A stretch of 48,774 bases of DNA. It comes from Actinomycetes bacterium (GTDB lineage Bacteria > Actinomycetota > Acidimicrobiia > Acidimicrobiales > RAAP-2). The notes under the pieces were generated by a model. The model made no database searches. It saw nothing but the letters and a program-made list of their open reading frames with translations, and was not told where the DNA came from. A program made the position numbers and the translations under genes. The DNA is taken from assembly GCA_021791845.1 (NCBI GenBank), contig JAJYVT010000016.1, positions 1 to 48,774 of the forward strand, written 5' to 3'. Of the stretch, positions 19,543 through 28,626 are shown in pieces. Each line of letters starts with the position of its first letter. Position 1 is the first letter of the stretch.

Positions 19543-20230
19543 CAGGGCGGCGCGGGCGGGGGACCCGGCGCCTTCTGCTCCCAGAGAAGCCGGCTCGGGT
19601 CGCGCCATGCGCACCGGAGCGCGACGGGCGTTCCGACCAGCCGGCCGGGCACGCCCCCGGGCCCGACGGCCGGCCGGCGCTCGACGATCGACCCGCCGAG
19701 GGCGCGGTAGAAGCGCTGGGCGTCCACGTTCTGCTCCAGGACCCACAGGTACAGCCGGCCCGCCGGGTCATGGCGGAGCACGCGCCGGGCGGTCTCTGCC
19801 ATGAGGACCGACCCGATGCCTCGCCGCTTCGCCCGGTGGCCGACGTGGAGGTTGTCGACCAGGGTGCCCCAGTCGGGGTCCTCGTCGAACACGGCGTGCG
19901 CGAATCCCACGATCGCGCCCGTCGTCGCCTCCACGGCCACGACCGTGCAGCCCGCGGGCGGCCGTGCCATTCGCGCCGACCACACCGCGAGGCGGTCGGC
20001 CAGCACGTCGCCGTCGAGGAAGGCGTCCGAGAACGCCCCCCGGTAGTGGAGGCGCCAGCTGTCCGCGTGCAAGGTGGCGATCCCGTCGGCGTCACCGACC
20101 GTGGCGTCCCGAACGAGAACGGATCCATCGCTCGGCACAGCGGATGGTACCGCCGGGGCCGGCAGGGATCCGTGCCGTGCCAGCTCCGGGGGGCCTCGCG
20201 CCGGCCGGACGAGGGTCGAGCCTGACGGGC

Positions 20231-20290
20231 GCGGTCAGGTGTGGTCGGGCGCGGTCAGGTGTGGTCGGGCGCGGTCAGGTGTGGTCGGGC
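20231..20290. repeat. Three tandem copies of a 20-bp unit
   Basis: The unit GCGGTCAGGTGTGGTCGGGC occurs three times without mismatch, with partial copies on both sides. The stop codon of the leftward gene at 20275-20724 lies within it; each further unit would also supply a stop in that frame. The perfect identity points to recent expansion. I see no iteron, CRISPR or terminator character. Confidence 0.9.
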
Positions 20291-20724
20291 GCGGAGCCGG
20301 ATGGCTCCATGGCGATCAGCTCCACGAGCAGGTCCTCCCACGGGGCGTGGTCCCAGCCTTCGGCCTCCCCCACCAACTTGGCGACCTGGACGGCATCTTC
20401 GACCCACTCGACCTCGATGTCGCGGAGCGGACCGCCTCCACCGTGCTCCATTGCCGCGAAGCCCGCGCCCCAGGTGACGTCCCGCCAGACGCTGTGCAGC
20501 TCCTTGATGCGGCTCCACTCGGGGTGCGCGAGGTCACGATCGGCGGCGACCGAGATCGCCCAGCGCGCGCAGTGCGCCGCCCGTGCCCCGTCGTGGTGGG
20601 GCGTCGTACCGGCGATCGCCGGCTCGTGGGCGGCCAGCTTCTGCGACTGTGTCTCGGGCAGGGTCTCCCGCACCTCCCGGACGAACATCTCGATCACGTG
20701 GGAAGGCGACTCGTGGCTGGTCAC
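20275..20724 (-). CDS. Hypothetical protein
   Basis: The protein has 149 residues, a GTG start and ordinary composition, and is helix-rich: HVIEMFVREVRETLPETQSQKL near the start, CARWAISVAADRDLAHPEW in the middle, and EHGGGGPLRDIEVEWVEDAVQVAKL toward the end. I do not recognise the family. It is divergent from the HAD gene with an 86-bp gap. The C-terminal residues SAPDHT are encoded by the start of the 20-bp repeat array, so the original C-terminus may have been different. Confidence 0.72.
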   Translation of the reverse strand: MTSHESPSHVIEMFVREVRETLPETQSQKLAAHEPAIAGTTPHHDGARAAHCARWAISVAADRDLAHPEWSRIKELHSVWRDVTWGAGFAAMEHGGGGPLRDIEVEWVEDAVQVAKLVGEAEGWDHAPWEDLLVELIAMEPSGSAPDHT

Positions 20725-20810
20725 GGCGGGAACCCTATCCTCGTGGCCGGACCAGGGCCCCGGCTCCCGTGCCGCGTCAAGGTGGAGCCCCCGAACAGAG
20801 GAGGTGGAGC

Positions 20811-21518
20811 GTGGACCGTCCCGACGTCATCGTCTTCGACGTCAACGAGACCCTGTCGGACATGGCGCCCATGGGGCGGCGCTTCGCCGACATGGGTGCG
20901 CCGCCCCAGCTCGCCGTTGCATGGTTCGCATCGACGCTGCGAGACGGGTTCGCCCTTGCCGCGGCCGGTGCCTCCGGGCGCTTCGCCACGATCGCCTCGG
21001 GCGTGCTGCGATCCCTCCTCACCGGGAACACCGGGGTGGCCGATCTCGAGGCAGCGGTCGACCACGTCATGCAGGGCTTCCTCGAGCTCGGGGTCCATCC
21101 CGACGTGGCCGAGGGCATCCCCGCCCTCGCCCGGACTGGGGCGCGGCTCGTCACCCTTTCGAACGGTTCGGCCGACATCGCCGAGCGCCTGCTGTCTGCT
21201 GCGGGTGTCCGCCAGCACTTCGAACGCGTGCTCTCGGTGGACGACGCGGGCGTATGGAAGCCGGGATCCGAGGCATACGGCCATGCGGCACGGGTGTGCG
21301 CGGTGTCGCCTGATCGCATGCTGCTGGTTGCAGTCCACCCGTGGGACGTCGACGGCGCGAGCCGAGCCGGGATGCACACGGCGTGGGTCGACCGGACCCG
21401 CGCGCCCTACCCCGGCTACTTCCGGGCCCCGGACCACTCGGTGACCGACCTCCTCCAGCTCGCCGAGCTCCTCGACCGGTCGTCGACCGGCCCGGGCGGC
21501 GAGCGGCGAACCTCGTGA
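20811..21518 (+). CDS. Haloacid dehalogenase type II-like HAD hydrolase
   Basis: The protein has 235 residues. The GTG at 20811 follows GAGGAGGTGGAGC, a strong ribosome site. HAD motifs: nucleophile in VFDVNETLSDM (residues 7-17), motif II LVTLSNGS near 125, Lys in VWKPGSEAYGHA near 155, and acidic motif in LLVAVHPWDVDGA near 180. The FDVNETL signature is typical of type II 2-haloacid dehalogenases, but motif IV reads HPWDVDGA and substrate use is unproven. It is coupled by a GTGA overlap to the PHP gene. Confidence 0.88.
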   Translation: MDRPDVIVFDVNETLSDMAPMGRRFADMGAPPQLAVAWFASTLRDGFALAAAGASGRFATIASGVLRSLLTGNTGVADLEAAVDHVMQGFLELGVHPDVAEGIPALARTGARLVTLSNGSADIAERLLSAAGVRQHFERVLSVDDAGVWKPGSEAYGHAARVCAVSPDRMLLVAVHPWDVDGASRAGMHTAWVDRTRAPYPGYFRAPDHSVTDLLQLAELLDRSSTGPGGERRTS

Positions 21519-22648
21519 GCGCGGCCGGCGGGCGCGGCGCGGCCGGCGGGCGCGGCGCGGCCGGCGGGCGCGGCGCGGCAGGCGGCGACACCGGTCCGCA
21601 GCGTCGTGTCGGGGATCCGGCGTCGGCGCTCCGGCGAGTCGCCTACCTGCTCGAGGCGGAGCGGGCCGAGACCTACAAGGTGCGCGCCTTTCGCCGTGCC
21701 GCCGCCAGCGTCGAGCACGCCGGGGCCGGCCGAGTGGCGCAGCTGGACCGCGCCGGCCGGCTGACGGACCTGCCCGGGGTCGGCCCTGCCACCGCGGCGG
21801 TGGTGAGCGAGGCACTGGCCGGGCAGACTCCCACCTACGCCGCGGACCTGGAGGACCGCCGTCCCCGTCCACGGGACCCGACGGTGGCCGCCCTCGCCGG
21901 CACCCTGCGCGGGGACCTGCACACCCACTCCGACTGGTCCGACGGCGGGAGCAGCATCGAGGAGATGGCCGTGGCGGCCAGGGACCGTGGTGCCGAGTAC
22001 CTGGCGCTGACCGACCACAGCCCCCGCCTCACGGTCGCCCACGGGCTCGACGCGGGACGCCTCGAGCAACAGCTCGACGTGGTGGCGGCGCTCAACGAGC
22101 AGCTGGCGCCGTTCCGGATCTTGACCGGGATCGAGGTCGACATCCTCGACGACGGTGCCCTCGACCAGGACGACGCGCTGCTCGCCCGGCTCGACGTCGT
22201 GGTGGCCTCGGTGCACTCCAAGCTCCGGATGGCCGCACCGGAGATGACCGCCCGGATGGTGGCGGCGGTGGAGCAGCCGTGGACCGACATCCTCGGCCAT
22301 TGCACCGGGCGGATCATCGTCGGCCGCGACAGGCCGCCGTCCACCTTCGACGCCGACGTGGTCTTCGAGGCGTGCCGCCGCACGGGAACCGCCGTCGAGA
22401 TCAATTCGAGGCCCGAGCGCCGAGATCCGCCTCCCGAGCTTCTCCAGCGAGCGGTGGCCGCGGGATGTCTCTTCTCCATCGACACCGACGCCCACGCGCC
22501 CGGGCAGCTCGAGTGGCAGCACTACGGCTGCGAGCAAGCGGTCGATGCTGGCGTGACGGGTGAACGGGTGGTGACGGCATGGACGGTGGAGCGGGTGCTC
22601 GCGTGGACGGCCACCCACCGCGGCGGCACCCCGGCCGGCGGCTCCTGA
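21515..22648 (+). CDS. PHP domain protein with helix-hairpin-helix N-terminus (PolX-like, no polymerase core)
   Basis: The protein has 377 residues, with a GTG start overlapping the HAD stop by 4 nt. The N-terminus holds three GGRGAA repeats encoded by an 18-bp tandem repeat. A PolX-type helical/HhH region follows (VRAFRRAAASVEHAG, LPGVGPATAAVV). The PHP phosphoesterase domain has metal motifs DLHTHSDWSDGG near 128, LTDHS near 165, HSKLRM near 230 and SIDTDAHAP near 325. Such proteins may trim DNA 3' ends or hydrolyse other phosphoesters. Confidence 0.87.
   Translation: MSAAGGRGAAGGRGAAGGRGAAGGDTGPQRRVGDPASALRRVAYLLEAERAETYKVRAFRRAAASVEHAGAGRVAQLDRAGRLTDLPGVGPATAAVVSEALAGQTPTYAADLEDRRPRPRDPTVAALAGTLRGDLHTHSDWSDGGSSIEEMAVAARDRGAEYLALTDHSPRLTVAHGLDAGRLEQQLDVVAALNEQLAPFRILTGIEVDILDDGALDQDDALLARLDVVVASVHSKLRMAAPEMTARMVAAVEQPWTDILGHCTGRIIVGRDRPPSTFDADVVFEACRRTGTAVEINSRPERRDPPPELLQRAVAAGCLFSIDTDAHAPGQLEWQHYGCEQAVDAGVTGERVVTAWTVERVLAWTATHRGGTPAGGS
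21520..21580 (+). repeat. 18-bp coding tandem repeat (GGRGAA units)
   Basis: Three successive 18-bp units of type GCCGGCGGGCGCGGCGCG encode AAGGRG repeats at the extreme N-terminus of the PHP protein. They start directly after the start codon region, so they lengthen only an unstructured leader. Confidence 0.8.
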
Positions 22649-22838
22649 CACAACCGGGGCACTTCCCCGGGCGTTTCCCGGGGCGCTTCCCCCTGCTGCG
22701 CACGCCCACGGAAGCCGATCTTCATCTGCACGTCAGGTTCGCTTCATCGACGCGTCAGGTTCCCCCCCGTGACGGCTGGAACCGGTCCGATGGGGAATAC
22801 CATGAGCCAATCCACTCGCCACGAGGACCCTTCCCGGC

Positions 22839-24563
22839 GTGCACCTGCTCGGCTTACTGAACTTCACCAACTTCATCGCCACCGCCGGCTACAGCGCAGT
22901 GTTCATCCTGTGCCTCCTGCAGTCGTGCTGCGTGCCGACGTCGTCGGAGCTCACCATGGGCTTCGCCGGGGTGCTCGCCGCCCAGGGGAAGCTGAGCCTG
23001 GCCGGGGTGATCGTGGTCGGCGTCCTGGGCGAGGTCGTCGGCGCCTACGTCGCCTGGGCGGTCGGCCGCTACGCCGGGCGTGCCGTCCTCGACCGGTTCG
23101 GGCGCTACATCCTGCTCAGCCACCGCGACCTGGACCGGGCCGAGGCCTGGTACGACCGCCACCAGCGCTTCGGGGTCTTCGGCAGCCGGCTGCTGCCGGT
23201 CATCCGCAACTTCGTGGCCCTGCCGGCCGGCATCGCCGAGGTGCCCCTGGCCCGCTTCGGCTTCCTCACCGCCGCCGGCTCGCTCCTCTGGGACGGCGCC
23301 TGGGCCGGCATCGGCTACGGCGTGGGCTCCCACTGGCACGCCATCGCCAAGGCGTTCGGGGACGTCGGCTACGTGCTCGGGGTGGTGGCCGTGGGCGTCA
23401 TCGCCTTCGGCGTCTACCACCGCTACCGGAGCTACAAGGAGGCCGCGTCGGAGGAGACGGGGGAACGACGGTTGGCGCACGCCGCACCGAGCGTCCGACG
23501 TCTCGGCGGCACAGGGCAGGGTGCCACGCGGCCAGGTGGCACACGGTCGGGCCCGCCCCCTGGCGCGAACGGATCCTCGCACCGGCCGCTCCCGGCGGCC
23601 GACGGAGCCGGGACCGGCGCCGTCCGCTGGCTGGCCAGCTCGTCGGGACGGCCGAAGGCACCGCTGCCCCCGGGCGGACGAGACGCGGTGACGGACCGGG
23701 CGTACGAGCGGCCGTCCGGGCTCGCCCTCCGCGAGCCCGAAGAGACCCCGCACAACGGCGCGTCCGGCGCCGACCGCTGGGTCGCCAGCTCGTCCGGCCG
23801 GCCGCTGGCGCGAACCCGGCGCAGCGAATTCCCGAACTCGCCGGTCGCCGCCTGGGAGGCGGCGGTGCTGCACGGCCGGGCCGAGACCTCGGCGCGCCGC
23901 GAGCCGCTCGTCGACATCGAGGACGCAGGGGTGGAGGCGAACGGACGCCTCACCGCCATGCTCGGGGCGCTCCTCATCGTGCTCTTCGCCATCGAGGGGC
24001 TCACCATCCTTCGCATCACGTCCCTCCTGACCGTGCACGTCGTGATCGGGATGGTGCTGGTGCCCGTCGTCGTGGTGAAGATCGGCAGCACCACCTGGCG
24101 CTTCGCCAAGTACTACCTGGGGTCGCCGGAGTACCGCCGCAAGGGGCCGCCGCCGGCACTGCTCCGCCTGCTCGGGCCGTTCGTCGTGGTGTCGACCATC
24201 GCCGTGGTCGCCAGCGGGATCGCGCTGCTCCTGGCGCCGACGAGCCTCCGCACACCGCTCCTCCTGCTGCACAAGGTGACGTTCGTGCTGTGGTTCGCCG
24301 CCATGGCCGTCCACGTCCTCGGGCACCTGCTCGACGTGGCCAACCTGGCCCCCAGGGACTTCTACCGCCGGACCAGGCGCCAGATCCGGGGCGCCGGCGT
24401 CCGGCAGTGGGTGATCGTCAGCTCCGTGTGCATCGGGATCCTCTTGGCCGTGGTGGTGGCGCCCAAGGTGGGCCCGTGGCTCCACGAGCTCCAGTCGACG
24501 CACAAGGTCGCAGGGAAGCACACGCTGATCGTCCCCTCGAGCTCGACGACCCAGCACCCCTGA
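22839..24563 (+). CDS. DedA family protein fused to a cytochrome b561/DUF4405-like membrane domain
   Basis: The protein has 574 residues and a GTG start. Residues ~1-205 are a DedA (SNARE-associated) protein: CVPTSSELTMGFAGVLAAQG, VGRYAGRAVL and the signature FGSRLLPVIRNFVALPAGIA. A hydrophilic linker (~206-370) contains the motif RW(L/V)ASSSGRP twice. The C-terminal part has five hydrophobic helices with His400 (TVHVVIGM), His478 (LLHK), His492 and His496 (VHVLGHL), a spacing like heme-binding b561/DUF4405 proteins. DedA proteins act in membrane lipid or ion homeostasis; the fusion suggests a redox-linked function. The frame is continuous, with no sign of joined genes. Confidence 0.82.
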   Translation: MHLLGLLNFTNFIATAGYSAVFILCLLQSCCVPTSSELTMGFAGVLAAQGKLSLAGVIVVGVLGEVVGAYVAWAVGRYAGRAVLDRFGRYILLSHRDLDRAEAWYDRHQRFGVFGSRLLPVIRNFVALPAGIAEVPLARFGFLTAAGSLLWDGAWAGIGYGVGSHWHAIAKAFGDVGYVLGVVAVGVIAFGVYHRYRSYKEAASEETGERRLAHAAPSVRRLGGTGQGATRPGGTRSGPPPGANGSSHRPLPAADGAGTGAVRWLASSSGRPKAPLPPGGRDAVTDRAYERPSGLALREPEETPHNGASGADRWVASSSGRPLARTRRSEFPNSPVAAWEAAVLHGRAETSARREPLVDIEDAGVEANGRLTAMLGALLIVLFAIEGLTILRITSLLTVHVVIGMVLVPVVVVKIGSTTWRFAKYYLGSPEYRRKGPPPALLRLLGPFVVVSTIAVVASGIALLLAPTSLRTPLLLLHKVTFVLWFAAMAVHVLGHLLDVANLAPRDFYRRTRRQIRGAGVRQWVIVSSVCIGILLAVVVAPKVGPWLHELQSTHKVAGKHTLIVPSSSTTQHP

Positions 24564-24675
24564 CCCGGCCCGGAGCGCGGCGTCCCGGCGGGGGGCGCCG
24601 ACCCGCAGGGAGTGCGTAGGATGCGCCGTTGAGCCCGCCCTGCGCCGTGGCGCGACGAAACTGGAGGCCCGCTCG

Positions 24676-25077
24676 ATGAGCGACGAGTCCGCTTCGCAGG
24701 TGATCGACGCCATGTTCGCCTCCCTCGGTGACTGGCGCGGGAGGACCCTCTCCAAGCTGAGAGCGTTGATCACGCAGGCTGCTCCCGACGCCGTCGAGGA
24801 GCTGAAGTGGAAGAAGCCGTCGAACCCGGCCGGCGTCCCCGTGTGGTCCGACGATGGCACGATCTGCACCGGCGAGGTCTACAAGGACCACGTCAAGCTC
24901 ACCTTCGCCAAGGGCGCCTCGCTCGCCGACCCCCACGGACTGTTCAACGCCAGCCTCGACGGCAACGTCCGTCGCGCCGTCGACCTCCGCGAGGGCGAGA
25001 CGGTCGACGGCGCCGCCTTCAAGGCCCTCGTCCGGGAGGCGGTCGCCCTGAACGAGCTCGCCGGCCGCCGGAGGTGA
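24676..25077 (+). CDS. DUF1801 family protein
   Basis: The protein has 133 residues, ATG start with GGAG upstream. The YdhG/DUF1801 layout is clear: VIDAMFASLGDWRGRTLSKLRALI, EELKWKKPSNP, FAKGASLADPHGLFNASLDGN and the C-terminal LVREAVALN. These small proteins resemble frataxin-like folds; the function is not known. Confidence 0.85.
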   Translation: MSDESASQVIDAMFASLGDWRGRTLSKLRALITQAAPDAVEELKWKKPSNPAGVPVWSDDGTICTGEVYKDHVKLTFAKGASLADPHGLFNASLDGNVRRAVDLREGETVDGAAFKALVREAVALNELAGRRR

Positions 25078-25165
25078 CGGGGTCCCGACGACCGACGGCC
25101 CGACCCGGCGATCCGGCGGCAGCCCCCCGGCTCTTCGGTCGGCGGATCTCGAGGGAACCGGTCTG

Positions 25166-25660
25166 ATGCCGCGCCCGCTGATGGCGACCGACCAGATCCT
25201 CTCCGTGCTCGAGGAGACCCCGGTCCGCCTCGGCGCGCTGACCAGCGGGCTTCCCGAGGCGGTGCTGCACGCCGCCCCGGCGCCGGGAGAGTGGTCGGTG
25301 GTCGAGATCGTGGCCCACCTGCGCTCGTGCGCCGACATGTGGGGCGGGGCCATCCGGTCGATGGTGGAGACTACGCACCCCACGATTCGGGCCGTCAATC
25401 CCACCACGTGGATCGAGCGCACCGACTACCGACAGCTCGAGCTCGCGCCGTCGCTCTCGGCGTTCACCACCCAGCGCAGCGAGCTGCTCGCCGTGCTCGG
25501 CCCGCTGCCGGCGCGGGGGTGGGCCCGCAAGGCCACCGTCCTCGGGGCCGGCAAGCCGCTCGAGCTCACCGTCCATTCGTACGCCGCCCGCCTGGCCCGC
25601 CACGAGCGGACCCACTGGCGACAGGTGGCGAAGACGGTCGGCATGCTCACGCCGGGCTGA
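25166..25660 (+). CDS. DinB superfamily protein
   Basis: The protein has 164 residues. PGEWSVVEIVAHLRSCADMW near 40 and SYAARLARHERTHWRQV near 140 give the His residues and helices of the DinB four-helix, metal-binding fold. Many actinobacterial members are thiol-dependent transferases, but the thiol and substrate here are unknown. A second start (ATG at 25181) is possible. The 158 bp after it contain no recognisable gene, although a frame ending in LLHAFGDEGPFDEIAAYLD has some protein-like character. Confidence 0.82.
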   Translation: MPRPLMATDQILSVLEETPVRLGALTSGLPEAVLHAAPAPGEWSVVEIVAHLRSCADMWGGAIRSMVETTHPTIRAVNPTTWIERTDYRQLELAPSLSAFTTQRSELLAVLGPLPARGWARKATVLGAGKPLELTVHSYAARLARHERTHWRQVAKTVGMLTPG

Positions 25661-25818
25661 GCCCGGCGTGGCGCCCGGGTTCGTCGATCGGGCGCCTCCT
25701 GCACGCCTTCGGTGACGAGGGGCCGTTCGACGAGATCGCGGCATACTTGGACGCTCCTCGTCGGAGGGGGGGGTAGCGCGCCCCTCGGGAGCGCATCGAC
25801 GGACGGAAGGGGAACGGG

Positions 25819-26637
25819 ATGGGGATCGTCGACTACGAGCGGCAGGGGCCGCTCGGCTTGCTCACCCTCAACCGGCCGGAGAAGCTGAACGCCTTGAACG
25901 AGGCCATGATCGACGGCGTCATCGAGCATCTGGCCGAAGCCCGGGCGGACGACGAGGTGAAGGTGCTCGTGCTCACGGGAGCCGGGAGGTCCTTCTGTGC
26001 CGGCTTCGACCTCACCTCGGAGACGGACGCGCCCATCAAGGGCGCCGGCGCGTGGCACCGCAACCTGGAGCGCGACGTCGACATGACGATGGCCATCTGG
26101 TCGTTCCCGAAACCGACGATCGCGCTCGTGCGCGGGTGGTGCCTCGGCGGCGGCTGCGAGGTGGCGATGGCGTGCGACATCGTGCTCGCCACCGAGGACG
26201 CGAGGTTCGGCGAGCCGGAGATCCGGTACGGCTCGGGGCCCGTGACGCTGCTCATGCCGTTCGTCATCGGGCACAAGAGGGCGAACGAGCTCCTGTTCAC
26301 TGGCAGCGCCGTGAGCGCGGCGGAGGCCGAGCGGATCGGACTCGTCAACCACGTCGTCCCCGAGGGCGAGCTCGAGGCCAGGGGCCGCCAGCTTGCCGGT
26401 CAGATTGCCCTCGCCCCTCTCGGCGCCCTCAAGTTCACGAAGCTCGGTCTGAACCGGGCCTGGCAGGCAGCCGGGCTCGAACAGGCGGTGCGGGCCAACC
26501 TCGACCTCTCGGCCATCTTGAACTCGCTGGAGTCACCCGAGCAGGAGGAGTTCGACCGGATCACCGCCGCCCAAGGGTTGAAGGCAGCCCTTGCGTGGAG
26601 GGACAGCCGGTACGGTGCTGGCCTGGCCGACAGCTGA
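25819..26637 (+). CDS. Enoyl-CoA hydratase/isomerase family protein
   Basis: The protein has 272 residues of the crotonase fold. LNRPEKLNALNEAM near 17 and GRSFCAGFDLTS near 55 form the CoA site, and CLGGGCEVAMACDIVLA near 110 supplies the second oxyanion loop. It probably acts on acyl-CoA thioesters in beta-oxidation or a related route. A ribosome site (AAGGGGAACGGG) precedes the ATG. It lies 97 bp before the SDR gene on the same strand, so a small catabolic operon is likely. Confidence 0.92.
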   Translation: MGIVDYERQGPLGLLTLNRPEKLNALNEAMIDGVIEHLAEARADDEVKVLVLTGAGRSFCAGFDLTSETDAPIKGAGAWHRNLERDVDMTMAIWSFPKPTIALVRGWCLGGGCEVAMACDIVLATEDARFGEPEIRYGSGPVTLLMPFVIGHKRANELLFTGSAVSAAEAERIGLVNHVVPEGELEARGRQLAGQIALAPLGALKFTKLGLNRAWQAAGLEQAVRANLDLSAILNSLESPEQEEFDRITAAQGLKAALAWRDSRYGAGLADS

Positions 26638-26734
26638 GGAGCCCCAGCGCGGCGCATGAGCTCGGTCCCGACGCATTGGATGGGTTCAGCCAGCTGAAGA
26701 ACGTCTTCGTCGCCACGCAAGGATGAGGGAGGGA

Positions 26735-27508
26735 ATGGGCCGGCTCGACGGGAAGGTGGCGGTCATCACGGGAGGGGCGAGCGGCATCGGCCGAGCCTCC
26801 GCCCGTCGTTTCGCCGCCGAAGGGGCGAAGGTCGTGGTTGCCGACCTCGACGAGGCCGGTGGCACCGCGGTCGCCACCGAGATCGCCGGCCGGTTCGTCC
26901 GGGCCGATGTCACCGACCCGGCGCAGGTGGCCGCCATGTACGACCAGGCGATCGACGCCTTCGGCGGGCTCGACGTCTGCTTCAACAACGCCGGGATCTC
27001 ACCGCCGGACGACACCTCGATCCTCACCACCGATCTCGAGGCATGGCGCCGCGTCCAGGACGTCAACCTGACCAGCGTGTTCCTGTGCTGCCAGGCCGGC
27101 ATCGCCCGGCTCCTCGAGCACGGCGGGGGCAGCGTCATCAACACGGCGTCGTTCGTCGCGGTCCTCGGGGCGGCAACCTCCCAGATCTCCTACACGGCGT
27201 CCAAGGGCGGGGTGCTCGCCCTCTCCCGGGAGCTCGGCGTGCAGTTCGCCCGACGAGGGGTGCGGGTGAACGCGCTGTGCCCCGGCCCGGTGAACACCCC
27301 GCTCCTGCAGGAGCTCTTCGCCAAGGACCCCGGGCGCGCCGCCCGGCGCCTCGTCCACGTGCCCATGGGACGGTTCGGCGAGCCCGAGGAGGTCGCGGCC
27401 GCCGCGGCCTTCCTCGCCTCGGACGACGCCTCCTTCATCACCGCCACCACGTTCCTCGTCGACGGCGGCATCCACGCCGCCTACGTCACGCCGCTCGACG
27501 GGGAGTGA
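26735..27508 (+). CDS. Short-chain dehydrogenase/reductase
   Basis: The protein has 257 residues from the ATG at 26735, preferred over 26723 because GAGGGAGG precedes it. The cofactor motif TGGASGIG is at 12-19, NNAG at 84-87, and the catalytic Ser139-Tyr153-Lys157 triad is present (NTASF, SYTASK). The C-terminal GRFGEPEEVAAAAAFLASDD and DGG are typical of classical SDRs. Together with the enoyl-CoA hydratase it may act on a hydroxyacyl intermediate. Confidence 0.93.
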   Translation: MGRLDGKVAVITGGASGIGRASARRFAAEGAKVVVADLDEAGGTAVATEIAGRFVRADVTDPAQVAAMYDQAIDAFGGLDVCFNNAGISPPDDTSILTTDLEAWRRVQDVNLTSVFLCCQAGIARLLEHGGGSVINTASFVAVLGAATSQISYTASKGGVLALSRELGVQFARRGVRVNALCPGPVNTPLLQELFAKDPGRAARRLVHVPMGRFGEPEEVAAAAAFLASDDASFITATTFLVDGGIHAAYVTPLDGE

Positions 27509-27542
27509 CCGCCCGCCGGTCGGCACCGTGCCGGCCAGCTGG

Positions 27543-28010
27543 TCAGGACGACCGCTCGGGGTTCGAGTACACCCGTTCGGGATGGACGAGCACCGCGGTC
27601 CGGCGCTGCTCCGCCATCACGCGGTCGTACTCGTCCCAGTCGTCGTGCTGGCCGCCGGCGGCACGGAACACGGTCCGGAGGAGCGGAGGCAGGGCGGAGG
27701 GGTCCACACCCGCCAACCGGTCGTCGGGCCCGACGAGGTCACACGGGCCCTCCACGGCGATCCACCGCCAGCCGGCTCGGAAGACGACGGTGGCCCGGGG
27801 CCGACGCCGGAGGTTGGCGAGCTTCGCCCGCCCGTACGTGACGAAGCCCACCACCGGGAGTCCGGAGACCGGGTGCGCCAGGATCCCCGCGTTCACCACC
27901 GACGACTGGACGGTGCCGTCCGTGCGGACCGTCGAGACGACGGCAAGATGGTGGTCACCGGCGGCGATCTCCTCGACCGCCGCCAGTGCATCGGAGCGAG
28001 GGCGGCTCAT
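27543..28010 (-). CDS. Pyridoxamine 5'-phosphate oxidase-like (PPOX/F420 class) protein
   Basis: The protein has 155 residues. The split-barrel flavin/deazaflavin fold is indicated by HHLAVVSTVRTDGTVQSSVVNAG near 20, KLANLRRRPRATVVF near 63 and WRWIAVEGPCDLVG near 82. Actinobacterial members often bind F420. It converges on the SDR gene with a 34-bp gap. The cofactor cannot be decided from sequence alone. Confidence 0.83.
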   Translation of the reverse strand: MSRPRSDALAAVEEIAAGDHHLAVVSTVRTDGTVQSSVVNAGILAHPVSGLPVVGFVTYGRAKLANLRRRPRATVVFRAGWRWIAVEGPCDLVGPDDRLAGVDPSALPPLLRTVFRAAGGQHDDWDEYDRVMAEQRRTAVLVHPERVYSNPERSS

Positions 28011-28090
28011 GTCCCGATCCTCTCACGGCACCGGGAGCGACCGGTACGTTCGATCGCGTCCGTCGCCCGGCGGAGCCGAGACCGCGTCCG

Positions 28091-28564
28091 TCAGCGATCC
28101 AGTCGAAAGATGCGCTCGACGACATCCCTTCCGAGCCCGGCGGCGAACGACGTGTCGGAACCGACCTCCACGAAGCCGGCCCGAGCGAGCACCTTCGCCG
28201 AGCCGACGTTGTGCTCTGCCACACGGCCGAAGATCGGCCTCGTCGGCTCGATCGACAGGAAGACGACGAGCGCCGCCGACGCCAAGCCCTCACCCCAGCG
28301 TTCCGGAGAGATCCAGTACGTGACCTCGCGCGCACCCTCCATCTCGAAGCGGCCGATCGTCCCGACGAACACGCCGTCGGCATCGATCGCGAGCAGCATC
28401 GTCGACGGGTCGTCGCGTATTCGGGCGTGGTGAGCGTCGAACGCAGCCCGGTCGGATGGATCGGCACGGGTGAAGGCGGCCATCTCCACGGCACGCGGGT
28501 CCTTCTCCCACTCGAAGAGCACATCCAGGTCGGCACCCGAGAGCGCTCGAAGCGTCACCGCCAT
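28091..28564 (-). CDS. GNAT family acetyltransferase (RimJ-like)
   Basis: The protein has 157 residues from the ATG at 28564 (MAVTLRALSGADLDVLFEWEK). The GNAT core: GTIGRFEMEGAREVTYWISPERWGEGLASAAL (split at Trp-Gly), FGRVAEHNVGSAKVLARAGF and a C-terminal hydrophobic strand. The layout is that of the RimJ/RimL group that acetylates protein N-termini or small molecules. Another GNAT follows upstream at 28627, and a third at 31344; they are not close duplicates. Confidence 0.88.
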   Translation of the reverse strand: MAVTLRALSGADLDVLFEWEKDPRAVEMAAFTRADPSDRAAFDAHHARIRDDPSTMLLAIDADGVFVGTIGRFEMEGAREVTYWISPERWGEGLASAALVVFLSIEPTRPIFGRVAEHNVGSAKVLARAGFVEVGSDTSFAAGLGRDVVERIFRLDR

Positions 28565-28626
28565 CCGAGGGAGGTTAGCGGCGCGCCGGCGGGAGCGGTC
28601 GGGCGGCCGAGGCGGCGGCCGAGGGG

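Noticed and set aside
20231..20290. Tandem repeat as CRISPR or iteron array
   Set aside because: Units are directly adjacent with no spacers and only three copies; no cas or rep gene nearby.
25661..25776. Small gene ending LLHAFGDEGPFDEIAAYLD
   Set aside because: Some coding character, but no start codon or ribosome site of its own; the frame upstream is an out-of-frame shadow of the DinB gene.
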